In this document: piece by piece, positions 51,477 to 60,400 of the stretch
Position numbering within the stretch: position 1 is the stretch's first letter
Layout: each line of letters starts with the position of its first letter
The notes under the pieces: model-generated
Database searches by the model: none
Told to the model about the DNA's origin: nothing
The model's input: the letters and a program-made list of their open reading frames with translations, nothing else
Made by a program: the position numbers and the translations under genes
Assembly: GCA_965247015.1 (NCBI GenBank)
Contig: CBDFGG010000006.1
Location: 558,001 to 622,000, forward strand
Length of the DNA stretch: 64,000 nucleotides
DNA from: JAIXWP01 sp965247015
GTDB lineage: Bacteria; Bacteroidota; Bacteroidia; Flavobacteriales_D; Sanyastnellaceae
Reading direction: 5' to 3'

Positions 51477-53405
51477 ATGAATCGACTTTTTACGCCTTTC
51501 GCTTTCCTATTATTATGTGCCTTGGTAATTTTTCCTGGGCTATTACCTCATTCATTTGCGCAGAGTCAAGAAGATATTGAGCGACTGATCACTCAACTTC
51601 GTCAAGAAAAAGACCCGTCGAAAAAGGCAATATTTTATAATGAAGTTGCCAGGGGAAGCGCATCTATTGACCTTGCTATGGGTGAGCGCTATGCGCTAGA
51701 AGGTATCGCTTTCGCGAAAAAAGAAAATCTCAAAAAAGAACTCGGAACGCTATATAATGCCGCAGCTGTCGTTCGTATTTTCCAAGGAAATAATACTCCT
51801 GCCCTCGCCTACATGGACAGCGCTATCACGATCTTCACGGAAATTGATGATAAAAGCGGACTTGCCAATTCTCTCGGAAATAAAGGCAGTATTTACTACA
51901 TGATTGGTAATTATAGCCAAGCATTAGAACTTCAACTCCGTTGTTTGAAAACGAATGAGGCCTTGAATAACAGAAGCCAAATTGCCACTGCACTCGCTAA
52001 TGTTCTTGGAATCTATTACGTTCAAAAGGACTTCAAACGTGCTCTGGAAGTTGGATATCGCGCGCTTTCCATTTACAAAGAGCAAAATGAATCGGACGGT
52101 CTGGCGCTGATCTCTTACAATATCGCTTCTGTCCATCTCGAATTAAATGCACTTGATTCTGCATTCTTCTATGGAAATAAAACGATTGAATATTTCGAAA
52201 AAATAAACAACTCAGAAGGTATCGCTGATGGGAATAGAATACTCTCTGATGTATTTCGTAAACAACAAAAATTTGATTTAGCTCTGGAGAAAATAAATGC
52301 TGCTATTCCTGTGTATATTGAAATTGGTGGCTTACACAAACAAGCTGAAGCTCTTTCGAGCTTAGGCATGATATATCTCGATCAAAAAAGATATAAAGAT
52401 TGTATTCCAGTCGCGGAGGAATATTTGCGCATTGCGCGAGAAATCCAAACACCACAATTTGAAAGAGATGCTTTGAAATTGTTGCTTGAAAGTCACCAAG
52501 GTCTTGGACAGTACAAAGAAGCTATGATGTACGCCAATCGATACATTCCGCTTCGCGATTCTATTTTAAATGAAGAAAATCTTAGAGCGCAAGAAGAACT
52601 CAAGACCATTTTTGAAACAGAGAAAAAAGAACAAGAAAATGAGGCTTTAAAACTCGAGGGGCAACTACTCGAAGCGGATCTTCAGCAACAGAAGTATTAT
52701 ATTCTTATCCTAGTTATCGCCATCGGATTAATCATCGCAATTGGATTTATATTATTTCGTCAGAATAAAATTGTTGCACAAACGAGAACTGTTCAACTTG
52801 AACAGCGCTTGCTGCGCACGCAGATGAATCCACATTTTATCTTTAATTCACTCACCGCGATTCAGAGTTTTGTTTATAAAAGTGACCCACGACAAGCAGG
52901 AAAATTTCTATCGTCTTTCGCTACGCTCGTGCGCGCTATTTTGGATAATTCACGTGAAGAATATATTTCTCTGACCAAGGAATTAAAATGGCTTGAAAAC
53001 TATTTAGAACTTCAGAAACTTCGTTTTGAAAATCGTTTTGAATATGCGATTCACATTGATGAAAACGTCATCCCTGAAAACATCGAAATACCACCAATGC
53101 TCACCCAGCCGTTTATAGAAAATGCGCTCGAGCACGGTTTTAGAAATATCACTTATCTTGGAAAATTAGATATTTATTTCGAAGTAAAAGAAGAAACATT
53201 GGTGATTAATATTCGAGATAATGGCATTGGGCTTTCTACTGAAACCCAGCACACTCCGTCCAATCACGTCAGTCACGCAATTCCCATTACTAAAGAAAGA
53301 TTGTTATTATTGAATAAAAATAAAAAGGAAAAGATTATATTTAGCATGGAAAGCAATGATGGACAGGGAGTCTCTGTTCGTTTTACTGTTCCACTTCAAT
53401 CGTAA
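51477..53405 (+). CDS. TPR sensor histidine kinase (LytS/YehU type)
   Basis: 642 residues: signal peptide (1-29), about seven TPR units in the periplasm (about 45-365), a coiled coil (365-405), a transmembrane helix (408-427), then a His_kinase domain with phospho-acceptor His453 in QMNPHFIFNSL, and an HATPase domain with PFIENALEHGF and IRDNGIGL. It senses an unknown periplasmic signal and phosphorylates the LytTR regulator encoded 5 bp downstream. Start ATG marks the signal peptide. Confidence 0.93.
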   Translation: MNRLFTPFAFLLLCALVIFPGLLPHSFAQSQEDIERLITQLRQEKDPSKKAIFYNEVARGSASIDLAMGERYALEGIAFAKKENLKKELGTLYNAAAVVRIFQGNNTPALAYMDSAITIFTEIDDKSGLANSLGNKGSIYYMIGNYSQALELQLRCLKTNEALNNRSQIATALANVLGIYYVQKDFKRALEVGYRALSIYKEQNESDGLALISYNIASVHLELNALDSAFFYGNKTIEYFEKINNSEGIADGNRILSDVFRKQQKFDLALEKINAAIPVYIEIGGLHKQAEALSSLGMIYLDQKRYKDCIPVAEEYLRIAREIQTPQFERDALKLLLESHQGLGQYKEAMMYANRYIPLRDSILNEENLRAQEELKTIFETEKKEQENEALKLEGQLLEADLQQQKYYILILVIAIGLIIAIGFILFRQNKIVAQTRTVQLEQRLLRTQMNPHFIFNSLTAIQSFVYKSDPRQAGKFLSSFATLVRAILDNSREEYISLTKELKWLENYLELQKLRFENRFEYAIHIDENVIPENIEIPPMLTQPFIENALEHGFRNITYLGKLDIYFEVKEETLVINIRDNGIGLSTETQHTPSNHVSHAIPITKERLLLLNKNKKEKIIFSMESNDGQGVSVRFTVPLQS

Positions 53406-53410
53406 AAAGC

Positions 53411-54157
53411 ATGAAGGTATTAGTTGTAGATGATGAAGAAAGAGCAAGAGAAAGCATCGTTCAGATGCTGTCCTTGTATTGTCCTGAGGTGAATGAAATC
53501 CTTCAAGCAGAAGGCGTGCAAAGCGCATTAGAAGTGCTCTCCAAGCACACGCCTGCAGTTATCCTATTAGACATTCGATTAAAAGATGGAAGTGGTTTTG
53601 ATTTGGTAAAACAAATCGGTGAACGACAATTGCCCGTCATTTTCATTTCTGCGCATGAAGAATATGCGATCAAAGCTTTTCAAGTTTCGGCATTGCATTA
53701 TTTATTAAAGCCAATTGATCCGGATGAGTTAATTGCTGCATTGAAAAAAGTGCAAGAGAAAAACGAACGGGAGAAATTAGAACAGCAGTTGGCTATCTTA
53801 GTTGAGAACACACAACTCATCAATCGTTCTTCAAGTAAAATTGTATTGAAAACGCTTGATAGTATTCACGTTGTGCCGGTTGCTGAGATCATCTATTGTG
53901 AAGCAGATAAGAATTACACCACATTCTATTTAGACGGCAAGGCGAAGATTGTGGTTTCAAAAAGTATCGGTGAATATGAGGAGCTATTGCCTTCGCATAT
54001 GTTCTTACGCATTCACCAATCAATATTATTGAACCTAAGTTTTATCGATCGCTACGATCGCAGCGACGGAGGAATGGTCATCACCAAACAAGGACATCAA
54101 TTAGCAGTTTCCACAAGAAAAAAAGATCAGTTGATGGCGTATTTAAATACTTTGTGA
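53411..54157 (+). CDS. LytTR response regulator
   Basis: 248 residues. Receiver domain with Asp7/Asp8 and phospho-acceptor Asp54 in VILLDIRLKDGSG; conserved lysine in LLKPIDPDEL. A short coiled linker (EKNEREKLEQQLAIL), then a LytTR DNA-binding domain (about 140-248; IIYCEADKNYTTFYL, FLRIHQSILLNLSFIDRYDR). Partner of the upstream TPR kinase. Confidence 0.94.
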   Translation: MKVLVVDDEERARESIVQMLSLYCPEVNEILQAEGVQSALEVLSKHTPAVILLDIRLKDGSGFDLVKQIGERQLPVIFISAHEEYAIKAFQVSALHYLLKPIDPDELIAALKKVQEKNEREKLEQQLAILVENTQLINRSSSKIVLKTLDSIHVVPVAEIIYCEADKNYTTFYLDGKAKIVVSKSIGEYEELLPSHMFLRIHQSILLNLSFIDRYDRSDGGMVITKQGHQLAVSTRKKDQLMAYLNTL

Positions 54158-54194
54158 GGCTGATGGCTATTGGCTAGCGGCCTATGGCCACTAA

Positions 54195-54227
54195 TACAAT
54201 GCTACATTGCTTCACTGTTTCACTGGC
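54195..54227 (+). repeat. Short 8-nt-period tract
   Basis: ACAATGCTACATTGCTTCAC then TGTTTCACTGG: units GCTACATT, GCTTCACT, GTTTCACT. A short form of the CACTG-type tract. Confidence 0.6.
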
Positions 54228-54363
54228 GGTGCTTGCCTGATGTGATGGTGGCTGGTGTTGAGGATGTCCAGTTTAAATAGTGAAACAATTCTTTTCCCAA
54301 CCTATTATTGGGGTCTGAACTAATTGCTGAAAGAGTAACCAATTTTGAAAGCTCCCCCAAAAC

Positions 54364-54491
54364 GTTTTGGGGCTTTGCGTTCGGGCGGGAAATCGAAGCG
54401 CAAATGCTGATAATACTACTAATGTTTAATTGAAAAACCGCTGTTGAGTTTTGCACTTCAGCCCACCTGACGCAAAACCCTTGTTAGCTGC
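54364..54491 (-). repeat. attC-like long imperfect hairpin at the end of the two-gene cassette
   Basis: On the minus strand the site begins at the stop of the second cassette gene: GCAGCTAAC (54483-54491). The left arm is GGGTTTTGCGTCAGGTGGGC... (54450-54480). Its right arm (54370-54404), reverse-complemented, reads GGGCTTTGCGTTCGGGCGGG..., giving about 30 paired positions with a few unpaired bases, around a 45-nt loop. CGTT at its outer end pairs with TAAC poorly. Length about 128 bp, near that of Vibrio VCR attC sites. Identity as attC is inference. Confidence 0.5.
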
Positions 54492-55521
54492 TGCCCTGAT
54501 CTTCCGCATTAGGTTCAATATTTTCAGGTTCAGCAACAGCGATATTCTGGGGTTCAGCAACAACGAAATTGACTGGTTCCGCAACTTCATCCTCAACTTT
54601 TTCGATGCTGTGCTTTAATATTTCCAAAAGCACAAGCGAAATCCAATATGCTGTCGGCTTATTTACTAATTTAAAAAAGTAGTCCGCATCAATTATATCA
54701 TCACTTTGAAGATTTGGCTGGCCGGAACTAAATAGATGAAAGAACCTATTTCTGAGGTTAATTATGAACGAAGAATACTCAGAGAACTTAACTGAAATTT
54801 TCCTTGGTTCTTCTGTGTCAGCAGAATAAATATTATTGTCGGGACACGCTTTTCTAAATGAATTGAAAAATACTCTTTGAAGTCTTTCTCTTTCTTCAAC
54901 CTCTTCTCTGTCGACAACGATGTCAATTGAAATTGAAGATTCAGGTTCAGTCAAAGGATCTCCTTTAAAAATGACCTTTACAAAACTTTTGAAAAACCCT
55001 AATTCTCCTTTGTCCCTGTTGCCACTGAGAAAATCTTTAAGATAATTATAAGTGCCAATAAAATCATCTGTCTTAGATGCATAGATTAACGGGAAGGCAT
55101 AGGATATGGTCTCCAGAATTCTGTATAAATAGGCGAAGGCTGTAGTATGAGATTGTTTGTTCTCATAATAGTAGAAGTTATTAAACTCATTATTTAAATT
55201 CAGAAAAAAATTGTGATTTTGATGTAAGAATTTTTTGTCCTTGAAAATTTTACCCATATCCTCTTCCGCAAGTTCTTGTGACAAATATAGCCGCAACCTT
55301 TCTACCGGATTAACACCTTCGTTTACGTTTCCCAAATCAAAATAGTCAGTTGTTTGGTCAAATTCATGCTGACTAAACGTGTGTTTTATTCTGATTGAAC
55401 CAACAAGCCCCCGAAGTAAGATTACTTTTGGTGTAGGATTGACTGTAATACTAAGATTTGAAGTGTGTTCGTTGAACGAGCCTTCAGCAAGGAGCTCTAT
55501 ATACTCAAAAGGTTTGGTCAT
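54484..55521 (-). CDS. Hypothetical protein with HEPN-type RNxxxH motif
   Basis: 345 residues, not a family I recognise. The C-terminal helical part has Arg257-Asn-Arg-Phe-Phe-His262 in INLRNRFFHLF, which matches the RNxxxH active site of HEPN ribonucleases, followed by a long helix (AYWISLVLLEILKHSIEK). The first 130 residues are beta-rich. The tail (about 311-338) is a degenerate repeat of VAEPxN (VAEPVNFVVAEPQNIAVAEPEN), possibly slipped-strand product. The ATG overlaps the stop of the upstream DGQHR-like gene (ATGA). The pair lies behind a decayed recombinase, and its stop codon is part of an attC-like hairpin. Role as a toxin or defence effector is inference. Confidence 0.7.
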   Translation of the reverse strand: MTKPFEYIELLAEGSFNEHTSNLSITVNPTPKVILLRGLVGSIRIKHTFSQHEFDQTTDYFDLGNVNEGVNPVERLRLYLSQELAEEDMGKIFKDKKFLHQNHNFFLNLNNEFNNFYYYENKQSHTTAFAYLYRILETISYAFPLIYASKTDDFIGTYNYLKDFLSGNRDKGELGFFKSFVKVIFKGDPLTEPESSISIDIVVDREEVEERERLQRVFFNSFRKACPDNNIYSADTEEPRKISVKFSEYSSFIINLRNRFFHLFSSGQPNLQSDDIIDADYFFKLVNKPTAYWISLVLLEILKHSIEKVEDEVAEPVNFVVAEPQNIAVAEPENIEPNAEDQGSS

Positions 55522-56546
55522 TCTGTTACAGTTTGCTCAAAGAACTTTTCTGAAAGCGCCTCATTGTCTAAATCAAATAGTTGTTCTGCATTTTCGATAT
55601 AATATCGACTCAGTTCTCTTCTATATTTCCCCAAGTTGATTTTAGATACGTTTAATATCTTAAATGCAACTTCAAATTTCTCAAAACACGATTGGAGTTT
55701 CTCAGGCGACTGTTGAAATACATACTTAAACGATTTCCGTATCCCGACACAAAACCCAATAAAATTATTTGCCACTTGAAGCCATTCATGGTTGGTCGCG
55801 TTTTCTGCAATCTCGTCCGAAAAGTTGATTATGTCGCTGAATTGCAATTCATAACTGTCAATATCAGTATCCAAAATTCTACCAACAAGAATTTGGTCCA
55901 TCTTTTCATCTATAATTTTGGCATTTTCATTGTGAACATTCGCTGTAAGAAAAGCGATGTAGCCTCTTGAAATATCCCCTAAGCTGAAAGCACCTTTTAT
56001 TGGCTTCTCCGATTTTTCCTTTTCTGTTTGAACTTTATGCTTTAAAGATTTAAAGTCAAAAAGTTCTTGAGTCAAGATTTCAATCTGATGGCGCGGTGTC
56101 ATACCCTTTTGTCCATTGTTAAGAGTAATCATCCTATACAATAGCTTATCCTTATTGTCCGCTACAATTACATTGAAAAATATTTCCTTCTTTCCATCAA
56201 AGTCTTTTTTGTCGGAAGACCTAAATAGCGTGCTTAGTCGTTGGATACCGTCTAGAATGAACCCTTTGTCAATGTTCTGATTTACATATTGCGTGAATTC
56301 ATTAGAATCTTTAAAGGCAACGTTGGGTTCAACAAAGGCGAGCGTAATTGGCGGCATTAGACATCCTTTTAAAATATCCCTCTCTAATCTATCATAGAAC
56401 TTTGTGTCAAGAAATTTTCTTTGAGCTTCAAATCGATTGATTAGTGGATAAATTTTATCAAGGGAAAATCCGTAGGTGGATTGCCCAAGCCCGACATAGC
56501 TACTAATTACATTGTCCTTGGCTAAGTTGAAAATTTGAATACTCAT
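55518..56546 (-). CDS. DGQHR/ParB-like (DndB-related fold) protein
   Basis: 342 residues. FILDGIQRLSTL (96-107) is a DGxxR motif of the DGQHR/ParB-sulfiredoxin type, and ITLNNGQKGMTPRHQIEIL (140-158) is the paired LNxxQKxxxxxHxIE segment of that family. Such domains sit in DndB-like regulators and other mobile defence cassettes; nucleotide binding or hydrolysis is plausible. First gene of the two-gene cassette; starts about 90 bp after the attI-like site, overlapped by the next gene by 4 bp (ATGA). Confidence 0.72.
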   Translation of the reverse strand: MSIQIFNLAKDNVISSYVGLGQSTYGFSLDKIYPLINRFEAQRKFLDTKFYDRLERDILKGCLMPPITLAFVEPNVAFKDSNEFTQYVNQNIDKGFILDGIQRLSTLFRSSDKKDFDGKKEIFFNVIVADNKDKLLYRMITLNNGQKGMTPRHQIEILTQELFDFKSLKHKVQTEKEKSEKPIKGAFSLGDISRGYIAFLTANVHNENAKIIDEKMDQILVGRILDTDIDSYELQFSDIINFSDEIAENATNHEWLQVANNFIGFCVGIRKSFKYVFQQSPEKLQSCFEKFEVAFKILNVSKINLGKYRRELSRYYIENAEQLFDLDNEALSEKFFEQTVTE

Positions 56547-56631
56547 ATTGTTTATCTTGTCCTGGTGTAAAGTTATGCTTTATTTGTTTTATTTACCTGT
56601 CTGTTGGTTTTCGCTTTGTCCTCACGGGGTT

Positions 56632-56675
56632 GCAGCTAACTGCTTCATTGCCGCAGCTGAGGTGCGGTTATCTGC
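56632..56675 (-). repeat. attI-like short site between the recombinase remnant and the cassette
   Basis: Minus-strand GCAGATAAC (56667-56675) ... GTTAGCTGC (56632-56640): 8 of 9 bases are complementary, enclosing a small hairpin CCGCA-N7-TGCGG. The GTTAGCTGC end is also the reverse complement of the GCAGCTAAC at 54483-54491, so the cassette is bounded by the same core. Candidate recombination site, not proven. Confidence 0.45.
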
Positions 56676-56695
56676 CTTAAAAGTACACCTTTTAA

Positions 56696-57063
56696 CTAAA
56701 TATCCAACTGATCTAAAAGGCTTTGAATCACACCAATATGCTTGGTACTGACATGCGTACAAATTTCAGTAGTCTTAGTACTTGCATGACCTAGCAGCTG
56801 CTGAATATATCTTATGTCTGTTCTTGCCTCCAACAGATGCGTAGCGAAGGAATGCCTCAACAAATGGAGTGTCGGACGCTCGAGTAAGTTGGTCTTCTCT
56901 ACCTGTAATCAACATCCGTTTACTATCAATATCCTTTACCCTCAATTGCAATACCTCTCCTACCCCTAGACCACTAGCATAGGTCAAACTCAACATGGTA
57001 CGATGCTTTAAACTTTCTGAATTTCGCAAAATGGATCCATCTACTATTTCTGCTATGATCTAG
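56696..57063 (-). pseudogene. Decayed tyrosine recombinase (IntI/XerD-like)
   Basis: In one frame ILRNSESLKHRTMLSLTYAS then GLGVGEVLQLRVKDIDSKRM; the family has GLRxxE, so the first catalytic Arg is now Gly. Near 56880 the frame shifts by one and about 60 central residues are missing. In the other frame ERPTLHLLRHSFATHLLE, then YIQQLLGHASTKTTEICTHV and a C-terminus STKHIGVIQSLLDQLDI ending at TAG 56696. HxxR and LGH boxes are kept; the catalytic Tyr position (EIYTHVS in relatives) reads Cys. Three lesions make it inactive. Integron integrases and Bacteroidota site-specific integrases share this C-terminus. Confidence 0.88.
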
Positions 57064-57493
57064 GCTTTTCACAAGCTAATGATGTCAATATTCGAATATT
57101 AAAAAAGGAGGTGAGGAAGTGAGTTAGAGAGTTAAGGAGTTATTAAACTGCTTCAATGCTTGATTGCTTCATTGGTTCAATGCTTCACTGAATTTCAAAA
57201 ACAAAAGTTAAGCAGTCTAACGGTGAAGCAGTGAAACGGTGAAACAGCTAAAAAACTGCTTCAAAATCAATTCTGCTTTGCTTTTAAGTACCTTGCAAGA
57301 GCATTCATCTTTACATCTGATTTTTTAAATCATAACGACCCAGAACATCCATTATCCAAGACAATTCACCTTTTAGGATTTCAATAATCTCCAGTTTTCA
57401 ATTGTTACTCCAATATTAAATTATCGCCTTTTGCAGCTGACATGCAACCAACTAGAATAGTCTTCTGTCACAACTTATAAGAAGATTATTCAA
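57064..57493. repeat. Non-coding gap with an 8-nt-period hairpin unit (57121-57256)
   Basis: The first part (57121-57150) is GAGTTAGAGAGTTAAGGAGTT, the complement style of the ACTCCTCA tracts. Then CTGCTTCA, ATGCTTGA, TTGCTTCA, TTGGTTCA, ATGCTTCA as left arm, the invariant GAATTTCAAAAACA (57190-57203), and GTGAAGCA, GTGAAACG, GTGAAACA as right arm. Same unit as at 62377 and 63717. 57260-57493 shows nothing recognisable apart from the leader of the next gene. Confidence 0.75.
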
Positions 57494-60400
57494 ATGAAAC
57501 CAAATGAACCACAGAAATCAGTGATTCAAAAGTTGCGAGCAGCTTTGATCTTCTGTCTCTTCCTATTTGCCAATATTACTTTCTTCGGACAATCTGTTTT
57601 AACCACAACTGGAACTGACTTCTGGTTAGGGTACATGAATAATTATCTTGGAGGCAATGGAAATACATTGGCTGTATTTATAAGCTCGAATCAACCGTCT
57701 TCTGGCGTCGTAGAAATTCCTCTCTTAGGATGGTCGCAAACTTTCTCTACCTCGCCCGGTATTTCTACCACGATTGAACTACCCGCCACTGCTAATAACA
57801 ATGTGAGCGCTTTAGTGGCAAATAGAGGTGTACATGTCACTTCTGATTCACCGATCAGTGTGTATGCTTTAAATCAAAGAGACAATAGCACTGATGCAAC
57901 TCGAATACTGCCTAAATCATTTTTAGATATCAATTATTTTGTTCATGGTTATGGTGGCCATGAAAACGCAATTGATACGCTTCGCTCTGAGCTATTGATT
58001 GTAGCCACGGAAGATGGCACAGAACTACAAATCAATCCTGCCTGTGATATGCTCGGAGGACCGCAACAAGGTGTTCCATTTATAATTCAAATGAATCAAG
58101 GAGAAACCTATCTCTTGAAAGCAGAAAGTTTACAAGATATCTCTGGAACAACAATCTTAGGAACTGCTGCCAGTGGCGATTGTAGGCCGTTTGCAGTATT
58201 TGGCGGATCTGAATGTTCATTTGTTCCGCAGTTATGTTCACCCTGTGATCACTTATTTGATCAGATGGTGCCGAGCTCCGTCTGGGGAACGGAATACTTC
58301 CTTGGCACATTTGATACTTGGGTTTCTGAATACACTTATCGTGTGACGGCGATTGAAAACGGCACTCAAGTATTTGTCGATGGTGTGGCTGCATTCAATT
58401 TGGATGCAGGTGAATTTCAAGAAGTGAATGGAATCGAAGACCCCATTTATATTTCTTCCAATGCACCTATCGGTGTAATACAGTATATGCAAGGAGGCGG
58501 CTGCACAGTATCAGGTGACCCCGCAATGATGACTGTAAATTCGATTCAACAAACGCTCAATCAAGTGACGTTCTCAACGATTGAATCGCAAGTTGTTTCT
58601 GAACATCATGTTCAAATTATCATTCCCACCAATGCGAGTGGATCTGTGTTTTTTAATGGAGTACTCATTCCGCAAGGTTCGTTTACAACGTTTGCTGGAA
58701 ATACAGCTTTCTCATTTGCAGATATAGAAATTCCAGAAGGTAGTCATCAATTGGAATGTCAACAAGGCTTCATTGCGAATGTCTATGGCATTGGAACTGC
58801 AGAAAGCTATCTTTATTCAACTGGGGCTAACAGTGCTGTTGTGGAAGAAGTGCCTACCACCTTCTGTTCTTTGAGCCAAGTTGTGTTACAAACAACAGAA
58901 AACTACACCGACATTTGGTGGTCTACATTAGAAGACCCGGAGACAGAAATTTTCAGCGGACAGCCTTTTGTAATTAATCCTCCCATCGCAAATCAAATTT
59001 ATATTTTGCATGGCAACAACTTCCTTTCAGGATGTCCCGAAGAAGAGCTGTATTCGGTTGAATCTCCGAATCCGTTATCGGTGAATATTATTGAGAATGT
59101 TGTCGACCTATGCCTTTTCGAGGAATTTACATTTCAATCAACAGTTACTCCTGCAGGTTCTTCATACACCTACCAATGGTTAGAAACGGAAGCTTTCATA
59201 GTCAATGATGAGCCCAATGGTACTATTGCGCCATGGGAATCTGGAACATACTATTTGGAAGTTTCAAGCTTATCAGGCTGTGCAATTGGCATCGACAGCG
59301 TTGAGGTCAATGTTCTCAATAACTCCATCACATCCATCAATGCGCTGGCACAACCCCTCGCTATTTGCGAAGGCGCTGTCGTTAATTTAGAAGCACAAAC
59401 AGGCGAAAATGCAGGCATCGATTTTTTCAATACACCTGCGCTGAATAACAATCTTTGGGATGCGATGAGTGGAGGAACTATTGGTGAACTATGTACTTCC
59501 ATAGCGGGATCTTCTCTATTCTTCAATGGAAACGGTATTCGAGTATTAGAGTCAATCGACTTCAATATGTCTAATGGTGGTTCAGTACAATTTCAAATTC
59601 AAATCAGCGATGGTTCGCAGACTTGTGATGGAGCTGAGCCTGGAGAAGATGTCTTCTTACAATATTCCACTAACGGTGGCACCAACTGGATCAATTTGAT
59701 CAGTCTCTTTGAAAATGCTTATCCTACATTTACTTCAGTGGAAGTAATATTGCCTCCTGCTGCAGAAACACCATCCACGCGATTCCGTTGGATTCAGCCG
59801 CAGTCTTCTGGCATCAATCAAGATATCTGGTGGTTGGATAATATTGTATTCAGCACATTTAATACAAACACAAGTGGATTCACTTGGAGCTCAACTGCGA
59901 ATGTTGTAAATCCATCTGCAGCCGCTACCACCAGTCAACCAAGTGAAGACACTTACTTTTATCTCGAAGCTTCTATTAATGGCTGCTCCTATCAAGACTC
60001 GGTTCTAGTAGAAGTGCAGCCCAGCTTTGATTTAATTATTTCAAATGACACAAGCGTTTGTGGCCCTTTCCCTGTGCCTCTCTCGGTTGTTCCATCCGTT
60101 CCAGGTTTCTATACCTATCAATGGAATAATCCAACACTATTAAGTGCCTCTGAAGGTGCGAATGTAACAGCAGTCGCTGTGCAAGACACCGAGTTTACAG
60201 TCACTGTTACAAGTCCTCAAGGTTGCTCAAACACCGCAAGCACCAGTATTGATCTGATCAGCTTAAGCCCTCCTGTGATCACTCCTCAAACTACCACTAT
60301 TTGTTCTGTCCCTCACACTCTGCAGGTCGTTGTAGATGGAGACCCCAATAACTATACTTTTCAATGGACATCTAATCCTATCCTCGATAATCTCACTTCT

